64,000 nucleotides of DNA from Xestospongia muta (GCA_963693285.1 OY848921.1:3715497-3779496); one strand, 5' to 3'. Positions 13,271 to 28,830 are shown, counted from the first letter of the stretch. Notes: generated by a model not told the origin, from the letters alone. Made by a program: numbers and translations.

Positions 13271-14764
13271 TATAGATACTACACGACATGGATGTGAAAC
13301 TAGGCCGAACCAGATGTCCACATGCGTTTTACACCGGAAATACATAATAAACGTATTGTTCCTAAACATAGAATATGACGTAAGTGATCTCAAAGCATGA
13401 AATAACGTGACTAATGTGAAAGAATTATTAACTTCAGTGAATTGTGGCTTGATAAGTGTCTATATCTTATCTTAGTCATTATTTCCAATTGTCTATTCCT
13501 TTGTGTGTGTTCTAGAACTTCTTTGTGTGTGTTTATGTATGTATATATATATATTGATGTTTTGTTCTTGCTAAGAGAGTCGGATTAAACTCTATCTATT
13601 TAGTATCAAGGATATGACATATACGTCTATGAATGTACACAGTCGAAAAATTCTTGAAGGTGTTTTAGCATTGGACGAGTTTAAAATAGCTACACCAAGA
13701 AGTAGGAAAGTTGTAGAGAATGTGAAGACCATGAGTTTCTTAAATAATTCCAAATTCAGTACTTCACCAATACATGACAAAGCTGGTAGGTAATTAGCAG
13801 CTTTTCCATGAATGAATAGTTTCCAAGAGAGACATTTAATACTAATGATCTTGTTATGACAAATGGCTCTATATCAGGGAGGGTGTCTCTCCATACTAGT
13901 GTGAATAAAGATATATCTTCCTCATTCTGTAGTACTATCCACTCTTGAGAAAGTGTTTTTACTTCCTCTAGCTTGAAATGGTTCCTGAATTGAAACATGA
14001 CAAAATTATCACAGGAACACATACATGTAACATACAGTAACAAGAGGATTGTGAGCCATTCATATTGTGCGCAAGTGTCTTTTAGAAACACATCCTATGT
14101 GCTTTTTTCTCTGCAGTCTTTTAGGTTTCTAAAAAAGTAAAGGTTATGTGATGTCACACTTCTTTATCTTCAATAAATGATGACATTTTGGAAATAAATT
14201 TCTTGCTTATTTGAAACATCTACAACCTAATTTTTTGACTAATGCACACTATTACACATTGGAAATACACTGCCAATCTTAAAACTTGTAAGAAAAGTAT
14301 ACTTCTTGCAATAAATTGGCCATAAAATTGGCACTCAAGTTTTATTAAATATCGTATATCTCTGCTATACTTCCATTTACGTCAACAAAGCAAAAACTAA
14401 TTCATGGAGGTGGCTGTGAACTTTCTCTCAATATAAGCTTTGCTATGATCTAACACACAGTGGTCGAGAAAAATTGGCCAAACCGTTATTTTTAACCAAT
14501 ATTTTATATTAAAACATATCTGTGACAAAAATTAAGCTTAAAAATATTTTTGAAAATATTTTCTAAAACCTTAATTATATGTCATATCGTAAATGACTAG
14601 AAAGCTTCTACAATATCCAACAATTACTAAAATAACACCATTTACTTACCACACTCGCCATCTTTACCTGTAAAACGCATAGAGACAAACGGAAATGACG
14701 TTTATGCATATACTTTATATTAGCATCCGGTGGAGTTTCACATCATGTCGTGTAGTATCTATGG
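13271..14764. mobile_element. TIR-flanked non-autonomous element, about 1.5 kb
   Basis: The left end (tagatactacacgacat then ggatgtgaaact, 13273-13300) is the inverted complement of the right end (agtttcacatcatgtcgtgtagtatcta, 14733-14762), with about one mismatch. The adjacent 9-mers tgattcatt and ggtttcatt agree at 7 of 9 positions, a possible eroded target duplication. Weak open frames inside (13592-14091, minus strand) resemble nothing known. It may be a deletion derivative mobilised by a MULE, but this is inference. Confidence 0.6.
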
Positions 14765-15129
14765 TTTCATTGAAAATATGAGATTACAAACCCCGTCTTG
14801 CCGTTTATGTACGTATATTATTCTGCAGAACGGCTAGCAACTGCGAATATTTTATTGGTTTTTATCAAAAATAAATTTATTAATAACAATAATATATTTT
14901 TTAGTTAAACATTTAGACAGTTTACTCATCATCAGTTGAAATTGTAGGTTGTGATGGTTACTCCACTAATTACAATGACACTGTAGTTTGTTAAAGGGCT
15001 CTAGACCTTTGGGACTAGTTGCCCTGGAGCTACTTTAATATCTCTAAATCTATATTGTTCATTGTTTGTGTAGTGTTGTTGCTATAGTAATTAAATAAAG
15101 TCTAATGTAAATGATTAACAAAAAAAATT

Positions 15130-17150
<2,021 letters not shown>

Positions 17151-17399
17151 ACTCTTCTCAACAAAATTGGCTACACTTTCAGGAAATCTGGTGTGAGTTC
17201 TCTAGACTCTTTAATTAGTATCTACTACATTATCTACCAAATCCTTTGTCCTCTTTGTTTTTACTTTTATTTCAGTTTACTATTGCTCTCCTTGTCAAGA
17301 ATATTGACTCAAATCATTTTGTTTACTGATATTTTTCATTTCATTTTGTTAGATTAACTTAAATATTTTTAACAACCATTATAACTAACTTATCAATTA

Positions 17400-17640
17400 T
17401 TATAACTAACTTTCATTGGTGAGAGCCAGCTGATACATCTAGTTGATACTGGGTGATAAACGTTGTACAGACACTGTGTAAGTTTTAGTTGAGTGACAAT
17501 CTTCAACAGTGACAACAATCTTTATCACTGATGTAGTACCTTCAGTTAACTAAACTGTTTTACATGCAGGATCCCTTAGGATTGGTAAGGCTTCAAAAGT
17601 CTAGCTAGAAACAATTAACACCTACTTTAATTGGATAAGA
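17400..17640 (-). pseudogene. Remnant of a cadherin-like beta-sandwich exon (inter-copy unit 3)
   Basis: The best-preserved end motif of the family, TVEDCHSTKTYTVSVQRLSP, is here, although the upstream frame contains stops. See 9060-9300. Confidence 0.45.
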
Positions 17641-17850
17641 AGCACCGCTATCACTGGTTAGAGGTGTTAACTTGACTTCCACTAATTACAGTGACACTGT
17701 AGTTTGTTAAAAGGCTCTAGACCTTTGGGACTAGTTGCCCTGGAGCTACTTTAATATCTCTAGATCTGTATAGTTCATTGTTTGTGTAATGTTGTTGCTA
17801 TAGTAATTTAATAAAGTGTAATATAAATGATTAACAAAAAATTAATTATT

Positions 17851-17917
17851 TTAGATAAATATAAAGATGAGTTTGGAGATTATTATTACTACTAAATCCT
17901 TTTCCACAGTACTGACA
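17851..17917 (-). pseudogene. Last zinc finger of copy E, beyond the stop
   Basis: After the TAA that ends copy E (CAA at the same position in other units) one more finger continues in frame: [16 protein letters not shown], then a terminal LK and TAA. Copy E therefore lost only its final finger. Confidence 0.7.
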
Positions 17918-18520
17918 TTAGTAAGGTTTATCTTCAGTGTGTATACGAATATGAGTTTTGAGATTACTGCTTTGATTAAATACTTTTCCACAGTACTGAC
18001 ATTGGTAAGGTTTATCACCAGTGTGTATACGAAGATGTTTTTGGAGATTACCGCTTTGATAAAATCCTTTCCCACAGTACTGACATCGGTAAGGTTTATC
18101 ACCAGTGTGTATACGAACATGATTTTGAAGATCATAATTACGACGAAATCCTTTTCCACAGTACTGACATTGGTGACGTTTATCACCAGTGTGTATACGA
18201 ACATGATTTTGAAGATCATAATTACGACAAAATCCTTTTCCACAGTACTGACATTGGTGAGGTTTATCACCAGTGTGTATATGAAGATGAGCTTGGAGAT
18301 TAACCTTTTTACAAAATCCTTTTCTACAGAACTGACATTGGTAAGGTTTATCACCAGTGTGTATACGAAGATGAACTTGGAGATTATAATTTTGACGAAA
18401 TTCTTTTCCACAAAACTGACATTGGTAAGAGTTATCACTAGTGTGTATACGAAGATGTCTCCTCAATGATGACTGAGAAGAAAGTTTCTTTCCACAATAA
18501 TCACAAATGTTATCTGGATT
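17918..18520 (-). repeat. 84-bp zinc-finger minisatellite of copy E
   Basis: Seven tandem 84-bp units encode fingers whose predicted contact residues (helix -1, 2, 3, 6) are SSSR, QYNV, KVNA, RYDN, RYDN, QGNK and QSNT, while the framework is nearly constant. Because 84 is a multiple of 3, the antisense and alternative frames are also open, so long overlapping ORFs here are by-products. Two adjacent units (RYDN, RYDN) look like a recent duplication. Confidence 0.85.
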
Positions 18521-20215
18521 TCCAAATAGCAGTTTATTGTTGGAAATGAGCCCATTCGTATGTCTTCTTCCTTTTAAATCAATTAGCTCATGTTTACGAA
18601 TGTGGTCTTGTAACTGGTATAATTCACAAAAGTTTTCTTGACATTTTTGACAAGTAAAACATTGTGGATTAGCAGCAAGACAATTAGAATTATGTCGAAG
18701 ATGCAAATCAAAATTAGATTTGAACACAAAACTACTTCCACAATTTTTACAATTATAAAGTTGATAATCGTCTAAAAATAGATAGTAAATTTTATTTTTG
18801 CCAAAACAATTACCCTACCTTCTTCAAAACTAGCTGTAATCCCAAGATCTCTTGCATATTGTTCACCATACCATACATAGAGTTCATTACCAGGATAAAT
18901 ATGTTTGTATGAGCGATAATAGATATTACCATGATACTGAAAAGCAACTAAATTCTGTTCATCCTCATTGCGAGCACAGTTAACAAATCGTAACCAATTA
19001 CTTTGCTTATCTGATTGACCATCAATATAATATGATCCCTCTCTAAAACGTCTTACCTGAACAAATTAAAATAATTAATACTTTTTATTATATTATTACA
19101 GTACCTCCCACATGTAGCTAGTATCCTCTTCCTTAGTGAGTTCTTCTTTTAACACTCTCCTTCCTTCATAAGGACCAAATCTAACTCCACGAGGTATAAA
19201 CTGTGTAGCAAAAACACCCAGACCAGCATTGGGTATCTTCGAAGGCTTAACAGTTAATTCAGCTGGAACAAATACAGTAGTGTATTGTAGAGATGTTTCA
19301 TCATGACCACTAGAAGGATCTAGAGTCAGTAAGGGTCCATGAACAGGACAGTCACCATGATGAGATTCCTCACACACATCACAAACTAGTAACCAAAGTT
19401 GTATAAGTAAATATATTTATATTATACTTACAAAGATATTCATCTTCATCAGATAATTCATCTTCTCTGTATTCTTTTTGGTGACTTAATCTCTGAGAAT
19501 ATCGTTCACTAACTGGGACCTTAGGTACATCACCACTGTATTAAGAAAACAACATCAGCAATACTGATATAATCTAACTTACACATCTTCAATATCAAAT
19601 CCTTCAAAGTCTTTATATTCTTCAATATTATCACCTCCGAATAACTCAAAAAACTCATTAGACAACTTGCAATCAATGCTTTCAAATGAAGGCTCCTCCC
19701 CTTCTACAGGTTGGTAACATTTCTTCTGTTGTGGTTTTTGTCGCTTCAAGACTCTTGTAACTTGATGATCCTAACATTGAGAGAGATAGCCCAACATTAC
19801 ACTTAAATCAAATATATATTTACCACATGTTCTGCTGTATCACACAGATGGACTCTCACTGCACTCTCAACTACTGGAACTAAACATAAAAGAATGACGT
19901 CTACATTTAATTTACAAGTTGATTACCTCTCGTGATATGATTTCGTTTTCTCTTCATCACACAAGTCTCTAGACTAGGTGTCCATTCATCTCCACTATCA
20001 CTGCTACTATTACTACAATTACTATATTGTCTTCTTCTCCTTTTTCTAACTCTACTCTTTTTTTGAGACTTAACATCTAAACCTACACAATATTTATACT
20101 GTTTATTTATATTGTAATACTATTTACCTAAAGTTTTAATGAGCTCAATATTCTTTTTAATATTCTCTAGTCTTTTCTTCTCATAGTCGCATAATTCTTG
20201 CACTACATCTGCCAT
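17918..20215 (-). CDS. PRDM9-like PR/SET and C2H2 zinc-finger protein, copy E, eight exons, intact
   Basis: Exons are 20128-20215, 19927-20082, 19824-19873, 19583-19770, 19432-19535, 19105-19385, 18819-19056 and 17918-18771. They total 1959 nt, so 652 residues plus stop, and all introns have GT/AG borders. The N-terminal module has DYEKKRLENI and a basic RKRRRR patch, a likely nuclear signal. The zinc knuckle CDVC-x7-CPVH spans 197-211. The PR/SET domain (about 240-365) keeps [18 protein letters not shown] and [10 protein letters not shown] with the catalytic tyrosine at about 352. Two spaced fingers precede seven tandem 28-residue fingers with TGDKPYQCQ linkers. The family trimethylates H3K4 and H3K36 at sites chosen by the fingers. 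This is the best-preserved copy. No KRAB domain is seen. The meiotic role is inferred. Confidence 0.9.
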
Positions 20216-20300
20216 TTTGAAAACTTCAGACTAGCTTGTAAACTAGACCACTGTTTCCGTTAAAAATACTAGCCCCTCCCACTAAATGTTTGTTGTTTTT
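20216..20300 (-). promoter_or_regulatory. Putative promoter of copy E
   Basis: Homologous to the copy B flank. A gtgggaggggc box and tagtatttttaacgg are kept, but the CCAAT box of copies A and B is changed. The start context is aaaATGG. Confidence 0.3.
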
Positions 20301-20989
20301 TTCAAAAATAGAATTTGTTATTAATAATAATATTTTTTAGTTAAAAATTTAGATGGTTTAATCATCATCTGTTGAAATTGTAGGTTGTGACAGTTATTTA
20401 GCAGACACAGCAATATCTTCATTTGTTCTTTTAGCAAAAAACGTTGTCTTCTCCTCTTGACTCTCCTCCAACATTGGCTATACTTTCAGGAAGATTATCA
20501 CTATGATCTATTTTGAGTTTTTTCATCATGTTCAGATGATAAATCTGGTGACAGTTCTCTAGATTCTTTAGTACATCATTTTGAATTTCATCCTTTATAT
20601 ACATCTTGATATATTCCTATTGTCTTCATAATCTCTTTGTCCTCTTTTGTTTTTACTTTCATTTCAGTTATATTAACTGAACTGTTTTACTTGTAGCATC
20701 TCTTTAGAATTGGTAAGACTTCAAATGTCTAGCTAGAAACAAATTAACACCTACTTTAATTGTATAAGAAGCACAGTTATCACTGGTTAGAGGTGTTAAG
20801 TTGATTTCACTTACTTTACTAACTACATTCACACTGTATTTTGTTAAAGGGCTCTAGAACTTTAGGACTAGTTGCCCTGGAGCTACTTTAATATCTCTAG
20901 ATCTGTATTGTTCATTGTTTGTATCATGTTGTTGCTATAGTAATTTAATAAAGTGTAATTGTAAATGATTAGCAAAAACAATTATTTAT

Positions 20990-21870
20990 TTTAGATAAAT
21001 ATGAAGATGAGTTTGGTGATTACTTTTACTACAAACTCCTTTTCCACAGTGCTGACATTGGTAAGGTTTATCACCAGTGTGTATACGAAGATGTTTATGG
21101 AAATTACAATTATCACCAAGTCTTTTTCCATAGTACTAACATTGGTAAGGTCTATCACCAGTGTATATACAAAGATGATTTTAGAGTTCAGTAAGGGTCC
21201 ATAAAAAGGACATCACCATGATGAAACCTCTCACAGTCCTCAGAAACTAGTAACGAAAGTTGTAGGAGCAACCATATTTATACTAAACTTACAGATATGT
21301 TCATCTTCATCAGATAGTTCATCTCCTATGTATTCTTTTTGGTGACTTAATCTATTAGAATATCATTCACTAACTGGACACTGAGGTACATCACCACTGT
21401 ATTAAGAAAACAACATCAGCAATACTGATATAATCTAATGTTGTTATTATGATAGCTTAATAAAGCACAGTAAAGAAATTGTAACCAATAACTCTGCTTA
21501 TCTGATTGACCATCAATATAATATGAGACTTTTTATATAATACTTTTTATTATATTATTATATTTTCATTATATTATTACAGTACCTCTCAATACTGATA
21601 TAATATAACTTACACATCTTCAATATCAAATCCTTCAAAGTCTTCATATTCTTCAATATTATCATCTCCAAATAACTCAAATCATCATTAGACAACTTGC
21701 AATCAATGCTCTCAAATGAAGGCTCCTCCCCTCTATGGTTGGTAATATTTCTTCTGCTGTGGTTTTTGTTGCTTCAAGACTCTCATAACTTCATGTTTCT
21801 TTTCAACATTCTCTAGGCCTCTCTTCTCATAGTCCCATTATTCTTACAATACATCAGCCTGCCACGCAAT
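20990..21870 (-). pseudogene. PRDM9-like gene, copy F (large deletion)
   Basis: Only two fingers remain (21001-21190). They are joined directly to the knuckle region (gggtccat...aaactag, about 21195-21250), so the whole SET domain is gone. Linker exons, a displaced piece of the second SET exon (about 21470-21530) and a relic first exon (about 21795-21863) follow. A second repeat with the same two-finger fusion occurs as copy I (33420-34740), so F and I descend from one rearranged ancestor. Confidence 0.8.
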
Positions 21871-21924
21871 ATTTGATCCTACGCTATTTTTTGTCCTTGG
21901 ACCAAAAATGCTAGTTCATTTTTA

Positions 21925-22248
21925 CAGAAGCCGCAGACGGACACTCCAATTCCCATTTCCTATACCTTCCACGCACCTTCGTACGGAAGCGAAAGGCGGG
22001 GATCCAATTCCAATTCTACTTACCATCGCTCAATGAAGTGAAGCGCGGAGCGCGAGCACCGCTAGCTGTTTCTTAGAATGGAGCGAAGCGACATGTTTTC
22101 TATTAGGGTGGGACTATAGGATTTTAGTTGTTAGATATTTCATCGAAAGAAAGAAAATAGAACTGGAATTGGGATATTTTCAGAAAACTTCAAAGCAGAG
22201 TATATGAAATTCGAAGTAGAATTGGATGTCCGCCATCAGCTTCCGTAC
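21925..22248. mobile_element. Foldback/MITE element, about 320 bp
   Basis: The left end cagaagccgcagacggacac is inverted at the right end (ttggatgtccgccatcagcttccg). It belongs to the same family as the palindrome at 24483-25087. The flank before it (gaccaaaaatgctag) has an element-free counterpart in copy I near 34734. Confidence 0.6.
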
Positions 22249-22255
22249 CTTTGCA

Positions 22256-22263
22256 TATTATTA

Positions 22264-22304
<41 letters not shown>
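22256..22304. repeat. (ATT)n microsatellite
   Basis: About fifteen ATT units lie exactly at the 3' end of the minus-strand LINE. This is probably the LINE's microsatellite tail. Confidence 0.8.
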
Positions 22305-22306
<2 letters not shown>

Positions 22307-24484
22307 TGGCTTTACAGTCCAGAAATAAAAGATAGAATAAATAAAATGAGTTTAAGTGATAAGACGTTTGAGATGCACTGAGGGTCTGTTGTATCAAGTA
22401 CAAGCAGCCGTGGATAATGTCAGTGTAAGTCTAAGTCTGGTATATTACTAGTCGTGGAAAATAGGAGGAGAATGAGTACTGAAACATTTGGAACAAGGAG
22501 AAAGATAGTGGTAAGAACACGGATTTGAGGAGTGAAAATTGGACCAGAAGAGGTTAATAATAGTGTTTTGAGAGGGTTGACTGATAAGGTCAGGTCCAGA
22601 GGAGGGAGAGAGTTCCAAAGACGTGGGAATCTAATAAAATAGAAGTGACTGCCATTGTTGGTAAGAGTAGATGAATAGACTAATTTTTAATGGAATGAGC
22701 TTCTAGTGTTACCTTAGTGAAGTGGAGATAATGGAGGATGTTGAAGTTTCTGAATGGATTTTTAATGCTGTTAATGAAGAACAAGATGTCATTGAGTTTA
22801 AAACGATACGTTAGTGGAAGGAGATAAAGTGTTTGGAGTTGATACTTGTAGTCCGAATCATACTCATTTAATATAAATTTTGTAGCCCGTCTCTGTATTT
22901 GTTTTAATGATTGCATGTCTTTGAGGAGGTGGGGTCACCAAATTTGCGAACAATAGCTAAGTTGGGATCTAATGAGACTAATGTAAAGTAGTTTCTTGGC
23001 AGATTGTGAATTTATAGAGGAAAATTAATGCTAAGTAGACCTAGTAGTTTGTAGGCTCGAGTACTGGTTGTAGTGGTTGTTCCAGGAGAGGTTGCTAGAG
23101 ATGATGATTCCAATGTCTTTGTGATGACTGTGCAAGGAAATGGTGTTATTATCTACATGGTAGCTATATGTTGTGTAAGGAGAATGACTGTGAAAGGAGA
23201 TTTGTACAAATTTGAGAACATTGATGAGAAGGTGGTTGTTGTTGCTTCAGTTCTAGAGAGATGAGAGATCGAGTTGGAAGTAAGTACAGTCATCATGATT
23301 CTAGATACATTTGAAACATTTGGTGTCATCTGCAAACGAGAGTAGTTCAGAGAATAAGACAGTGGAAATGAGGTCATTAATATAGATCAGTAAAAGTAAT
23401 GGGCCCAAGATACTACCCTGGGGGACCCCAGAGAGTACTGGTAGGAAATTGGAGGAGTGTTGGTTGATAGAAACACATTGTTTTCTAAATGTAAGGTAGG
23501 CTTTAAACCACAGCCAGAGGTTAACATTTATCCCACAAGACCAGAACTTAATGAGTAGGTTATTATGGGGGACACTGTCAAATGCTTTACAGAAGTCCAG
23601 GTAGACGGAATCCAACTGGCATTTGTTATAAAATGATAATATAATGTTGTGAATGAAAATGAGAAGCTGTTGTAGTGACGATTGACCACAAAGGAAATCA
23701 AATTGTGACTGAGGTATGGAAGGAATGATGAAGTCAATTATTTTATTGAAGATGATGAGCTCAAGTACTTTGGATATGATACATAGTAGGGATATTGGTC
23801 TGTAGTTCTTCACTGAGAACCAGTCACCAGATTTGAAAATGGGGGTTACTGAGTGAGTGGTCCAGTCTGATGGAAGGTAGTGATGATGAAGTGAGAGGTT
23901 GAATAGATGGTTGATGGGTTGATGTAAAGCAACAGCATTAGCCTTAAGAACTAAGGGGCTAATGTTGTCAATACCCATAGCTTTGTTTGAGTCAAAGGAG
24001 ATAAGGGTCGTGTAGACATCAAGTTCAGTTATTTTGATACTATAAGGGAAGGTGAAACTGAATGGAGATCATCCATAGATGGTAGCTCAACAGAACTTGA
24101 GGTGAAGACTGAATGAAAGTACTGGTTGAACAAAGTGGCTTTCTCTAGGTCAGACAGAGTGCTGAGAGAGTCTAGGTAAACAGTAGGAGGAATTGAATTG
24201 TGTTTGGTGAGGTTTCTGATATGTTGGAAGACTTTAGGTCTGCAGTTCGATGAATAGTTGAAGATGAGAGAGGCTTTGTAGTTAGATTTAGTTTGGTGGA
24301 TATCATAATCGAGAGATGTTTCCAGGTTAGAGATGTTAATTTGTTTAGAAGGTGTTGGGTGAATGCAGTGAGAGCGTCTCAAAGATTTGAGACAGTTGAT
24401 ATTGTGCCTGATGGTATAGGAGAACCACTTGGGGTGGGGGTTGGGGTGGAGATATACAGTTGGTACAAAGAGATCAACAGCTAT
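22256..24484 (-). mobile_element. Non-LTR retrotransposon (CR1/L2/Jockey-like), 5'-truncated, decayed
   Basis: The minus strand reads RT motifs in order: VTPIFKSGDWFSVKNYRPIS, YLDFCKAFDSVPH (motif A, 23560-23620), LSGVPQGSILGPLLLLIYIN (motif B) and FADDTKCF (catalytic motif C, about 23310). After a stop the frame resumes through SAKKLLYISLIRSQLSYCSQ, QRRATKFILNEYDSDYKYQL and the WNSLP-type tail near 22620. The endonuclease domain is missing, so the copy begins inside ORF2 at about 24440. Stops near 22985, 23200 and 23300 make it inactive. It abuts the palindrome at 24484 and ends in (ATT)n. Confidence 0.85.
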
Positions 24485-25087
24485 TAAAAAATTCCAATCA
24501 AGAACCTATTTGATGAGTTTAATTTCTTATTGCTAATTCCATTTTTGGCAAGAGCGAGTACCACGAGCCGTCTCTTAGAATCAAAAGTCATGGAGATGTT
24601 TCCAGTTTGGTTGGGTTTCGGATTTTGGTTGTATATTGGAATTTGAACCCATCAACTACATCTTTAATTGGAATATAAGATAAATTTAATTGGAATATAA
24701 GATAAATTTAATTGGAATATAAGGTGTGCAGAACAAAATTGAAAACTGGAATAGGAATGTCTGACTGAGGCTTACAGAAGCCTCAGACGGACATTCCTAT
24801 TCCTATTTCCAATTTCTTCTGCTCACATTAAATTCCAATTAAACGCACCTTACATTCCAATTAAAGGTACAGTTGATGAGTTCCAATTCCAATATACAAC
24901 TAAAATCAGGAACCCAACACAACTGGAAACATCTCGCTGACACTTGATTCTAAGAGACGGCTCGTGGTACTCGTGCTTCGGGTTTATTAAGTAACAAGAA
25001 AAGACTAGAAACAGTGCACGTGGCAAAAATGGAAACAGGAATAAGAAATTGAACTCATCAAATGGGTCATTAATTGGAATTTTTTAA
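24483..25087. repeat. Long palindrome of two inverted MITE copies
   Basis: The left arm 24483-24773 is the inverted complement of 24778-25087, around the spacer acag. The arms meet at gaggctt-acag-aagcctc. The outer ends are ttaaaaaattccaat and its inverse. The right arm carries about 20 extra bp. The terminal motif (cctcagacggacattcc) is shared with 21925 and with the end near 25148. Confidence 0.8.
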
Positions 25088-25149
25088 TACGCGAATGTCC
25101 GTGGAAGATATAGGAAATAGGAATTAGAATGTCTGTCTGAGGCTTCCGT

Positions 25150-25890
25150 ATACGTAGAGGCTTCCTTTATCCCACCGTCCAATTTTGTATCCGGGTGCGT
25201 CGCTATTTTTCCTAACTGAACAAAGAGTCCTTTGCCACACAAAATAACTGATCAAAGTCTTTTTGGCACAGAATATATTGTTCCGAGACTTACGTTACTG
25301 TTCAGAGATTCACACTTGTCAAGATTAAGCTGGACAAAGAAGGTATGGCTGAGGGAAACGATCTAAATGAAGCTTTTCTTTATGTGGAATGATGTTAAAG
25401 AGGTGGTAAGTTTGTTTAAAATATAGTGTTGTTTTATATCAACACAGGTAGGTTACTAATTGTAATGAATGTCAGAGGATGCATGCAAGTCTCGAAGAGG
25501 TCATCAAAAAAGACTATCCATTTGGTTCTGTGACAATTGTGATAAAAGTTCTGTATAATGTTCTAGTTTAGTTTAAATTTATGACAGTTTTTGAAACATA
25601 CTAGTATTATTGGCCCTGTAACATAGACAAATTGATAATCATGATATCCTAGAATATTATTATTATAAAATGAAATATAACAAGTTATATATTTTATAGA
25701 CTAAAATATAACAAGCCATTTTATTATCCTAAGATAAACTATTGCAAGCCATTTATTATCCTAGGATAAAATATTGTAAGTAAAACGTTTTTATCCTAGG
25801 ATAATTTTTTTGTTGGTAGGACAAAACCTGCACCAATATTTTATCCTAGAATAAAACAATTCTGCAATATTTTATCAGGTGGGACAAATT
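25150..25890. other. No gene seen; several palindromic ttatcctaggataa motifs
   Basis: Between 25680 and 25870 the 14-mer ttatcctaggataa and close variants (ttatcctaagataa, ttttatcctagaataaaa) recur about five times among short A/T spacers. The rest has stops in all frames. Confidence 0.5.
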
Positions 25891-26440
25891 TTAGATAGTT
25901 CTCTAGACTTAGTATCTACAACATTATCCACATCATCATTTTCAGTTTCATCCTGTACATCTTGAGATAATTCTATTGTTTTTATACTTTGTTTGTCCTA
26001 TTTTGTTTTTACTTTCACTTCTGTTTTGCTATTACTTTTCTGTCAAGAATATATTGATATTGGGTCAAATCATTTTGTTTAGTGACATCATTTCTATTGT
26101 AAGATTAACATAATAATTAAATTTAACAATCATTATAACTAATTTAGCAATCCTTATAACTAAATTTCATTGGAGGGAGCCAGCTGAGAGAGGCAAGCAT
26201 TACTGAGTGATAAACGTTGTATAGACACTGTGTTTTAATTGAGTGACAATCTTCAACAGTGACAACAATCTCTATCACTGATGTAGTACCTTCAGTTAAC
26301 TAAACTGTTTTACATGCAGGATCCCTTAGCATTGGTAAGACTTCAAAACTCTAGTTAGAAACAATTAACACCTACTTTAATTGTATAAAAAGCATAATTA
26401 TCACTCGTTATAGGGGTTAAGTGACTTCACTTACTCCACT
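25890..26440 (-). pseudogene. Inter-copy unit with acidic and cadherin-like remnants
   Basis: The minus strand reads the cadherin-like end (about 26190-26400) and then IELSQDVQDETENDDVDNVV (about 25900-25990) with an open frame between stops. It is homologous to the DNA between PRDM copies. It shows that the duplicated unit reached this side of the LINE insertion. Confidence 0.45.
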
Positions 26441-26986
26441 ATATAATTAATTATAATAACTATATAATTAATTATAATTATATTAACAAATGTTCTATTA
26501 TAACAATTATTATTATTAAAATAATAATCAAGTATTGTCTTTTTGCGATTTTAGGCAGCTATACAGCCACTGCGGTTCTGATAAAAACCTTTTAACAAAG
26601 AAGAAAGACTAAGAATATCTAGAACTATTTGTCATCAGACCTATCAGTAGCCTCTTGATGCTGGTACATGAAACTCCTGTGGCATCAGGGGTTCGTTTAA
26701 GAGGTCCTTGAGTCTGTTGACGCCTGCTGACTTCCTCGAAATAGCCATAGACATTCGCAACAACCTATTTTGTTTGTGATTCAATCTTTTTTACTCTGCA
26801 TTTTCACGACCACGAGAGAAAACGTGGTTTGTTCGCATGACATTCACGTGAACAAACAATGAATAATATTAAAATGTACTCAGCGCTAATTGCACTTGAT
26901 TAGGTGAGAAAATACCTCATCTTACATTCCATGCATACAACACCTTTTTTTTAATTAAGGGCCCAACTCAACTTGGACATACTATA
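26440..26986 (-). mobile_element. TIR DNA transposon fragment, same family as 30205-31148
   Basis: The right end ccaactcaacttggacatac followed by tata is the terminal repeat. The internal sequence matches the inverse of 30205 to about 30840 (cctcttgatgctgg, gaacaaacaatgaat). The left terminus is missing. Confidence 0.75.
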
Positions 26987-27149
26987 GTGACAGTGACACT
27001 GTATTCTGTTACACAGCACTAGAACTTTGGGACTAGTTGCTCTGGAACTACTTCAATATCTCTAAATATGCATTGTTCATTGTTTGTATAGTGTTGTTGC
27101 TATAGTAATTTAATAATATATAATGTAAATGATTAGCAAAACAATTAAA

Positions 27150-28205
<1,056 letters not shown>

Positions 28206-28371
28206 GTTGTATAAATAATTATGCTGAAAAATTTGAGGATAACATTTGATACTACAGTGTTGACATGAACAATGAATTTGTTACTACACTATATATATTC
28301 TTGTACCATTGAAATTCTACCCATGATTGTCAATCAAAGAAGTATCAAAACCTTGTCACAATATGGATAAC

Positions 28372-28830
28372 TAATAAGAACAAATAGACTTTTAACATCA
28401 TTACCAGATGAAATCATTGACAACACCATTAATGATGTGAAGCATTATTTCACTGATCATACCTGGTATGAATTACTACAGAGAGATATATCTAAATATC
28501 CAATGTAAAGAATTATTTTATTTGTTTCTTGGTATGGTAAAAGAATGTATAAATTAAACATGTTTTGTCTTTCTATAACCTTTGATCCAACATACAATTA
28601 CCACAATTTTACTTACATTAAATAGGAACTTCGTTAACATCAAACATCCTCCCACTTTTGAATGGTATTGTATTACGTGCTTAACATCTAAGAAGACCAG
28701 ACAAAACTCATCAAAACGTCTAACACAATTCATACAATGATAACTTCATTAACAGACGACCTTACCTTGAATTTACTTCATTATAATAATATAAAGCAAT
28801 ACACAGTAGATGATTATGAATGTTCATGTG
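28372..28830 (+). pseudogene. Coding-like remnant, unrecognised
   Basis: A plus-strand frame reads RLLTSLPDEIIDN, then VKHYFTDHTWYELLQRDISK, and meets a possible donor (ccaat/gtaaag, about 28505). After an acceptor (attaaatag, about 28625) it continues HPPTFEWYCITCLTSKKTR, with a zinc-ligand-like WYCxxC. A further open stretch (LTLNLLHYNNIKQYTVDDYE) ends at about 28838. The family is not known; WYCxxC could be the end of a PHD-like finger. Confidence 0.35.

Noticed and set aside
13592..14091. Two minus-strand frames as genes inside the TIR element
   Set aside because: They have no recognisable domain and overlap each other in different frames. Composition is like the surrounding non-coding DNA.
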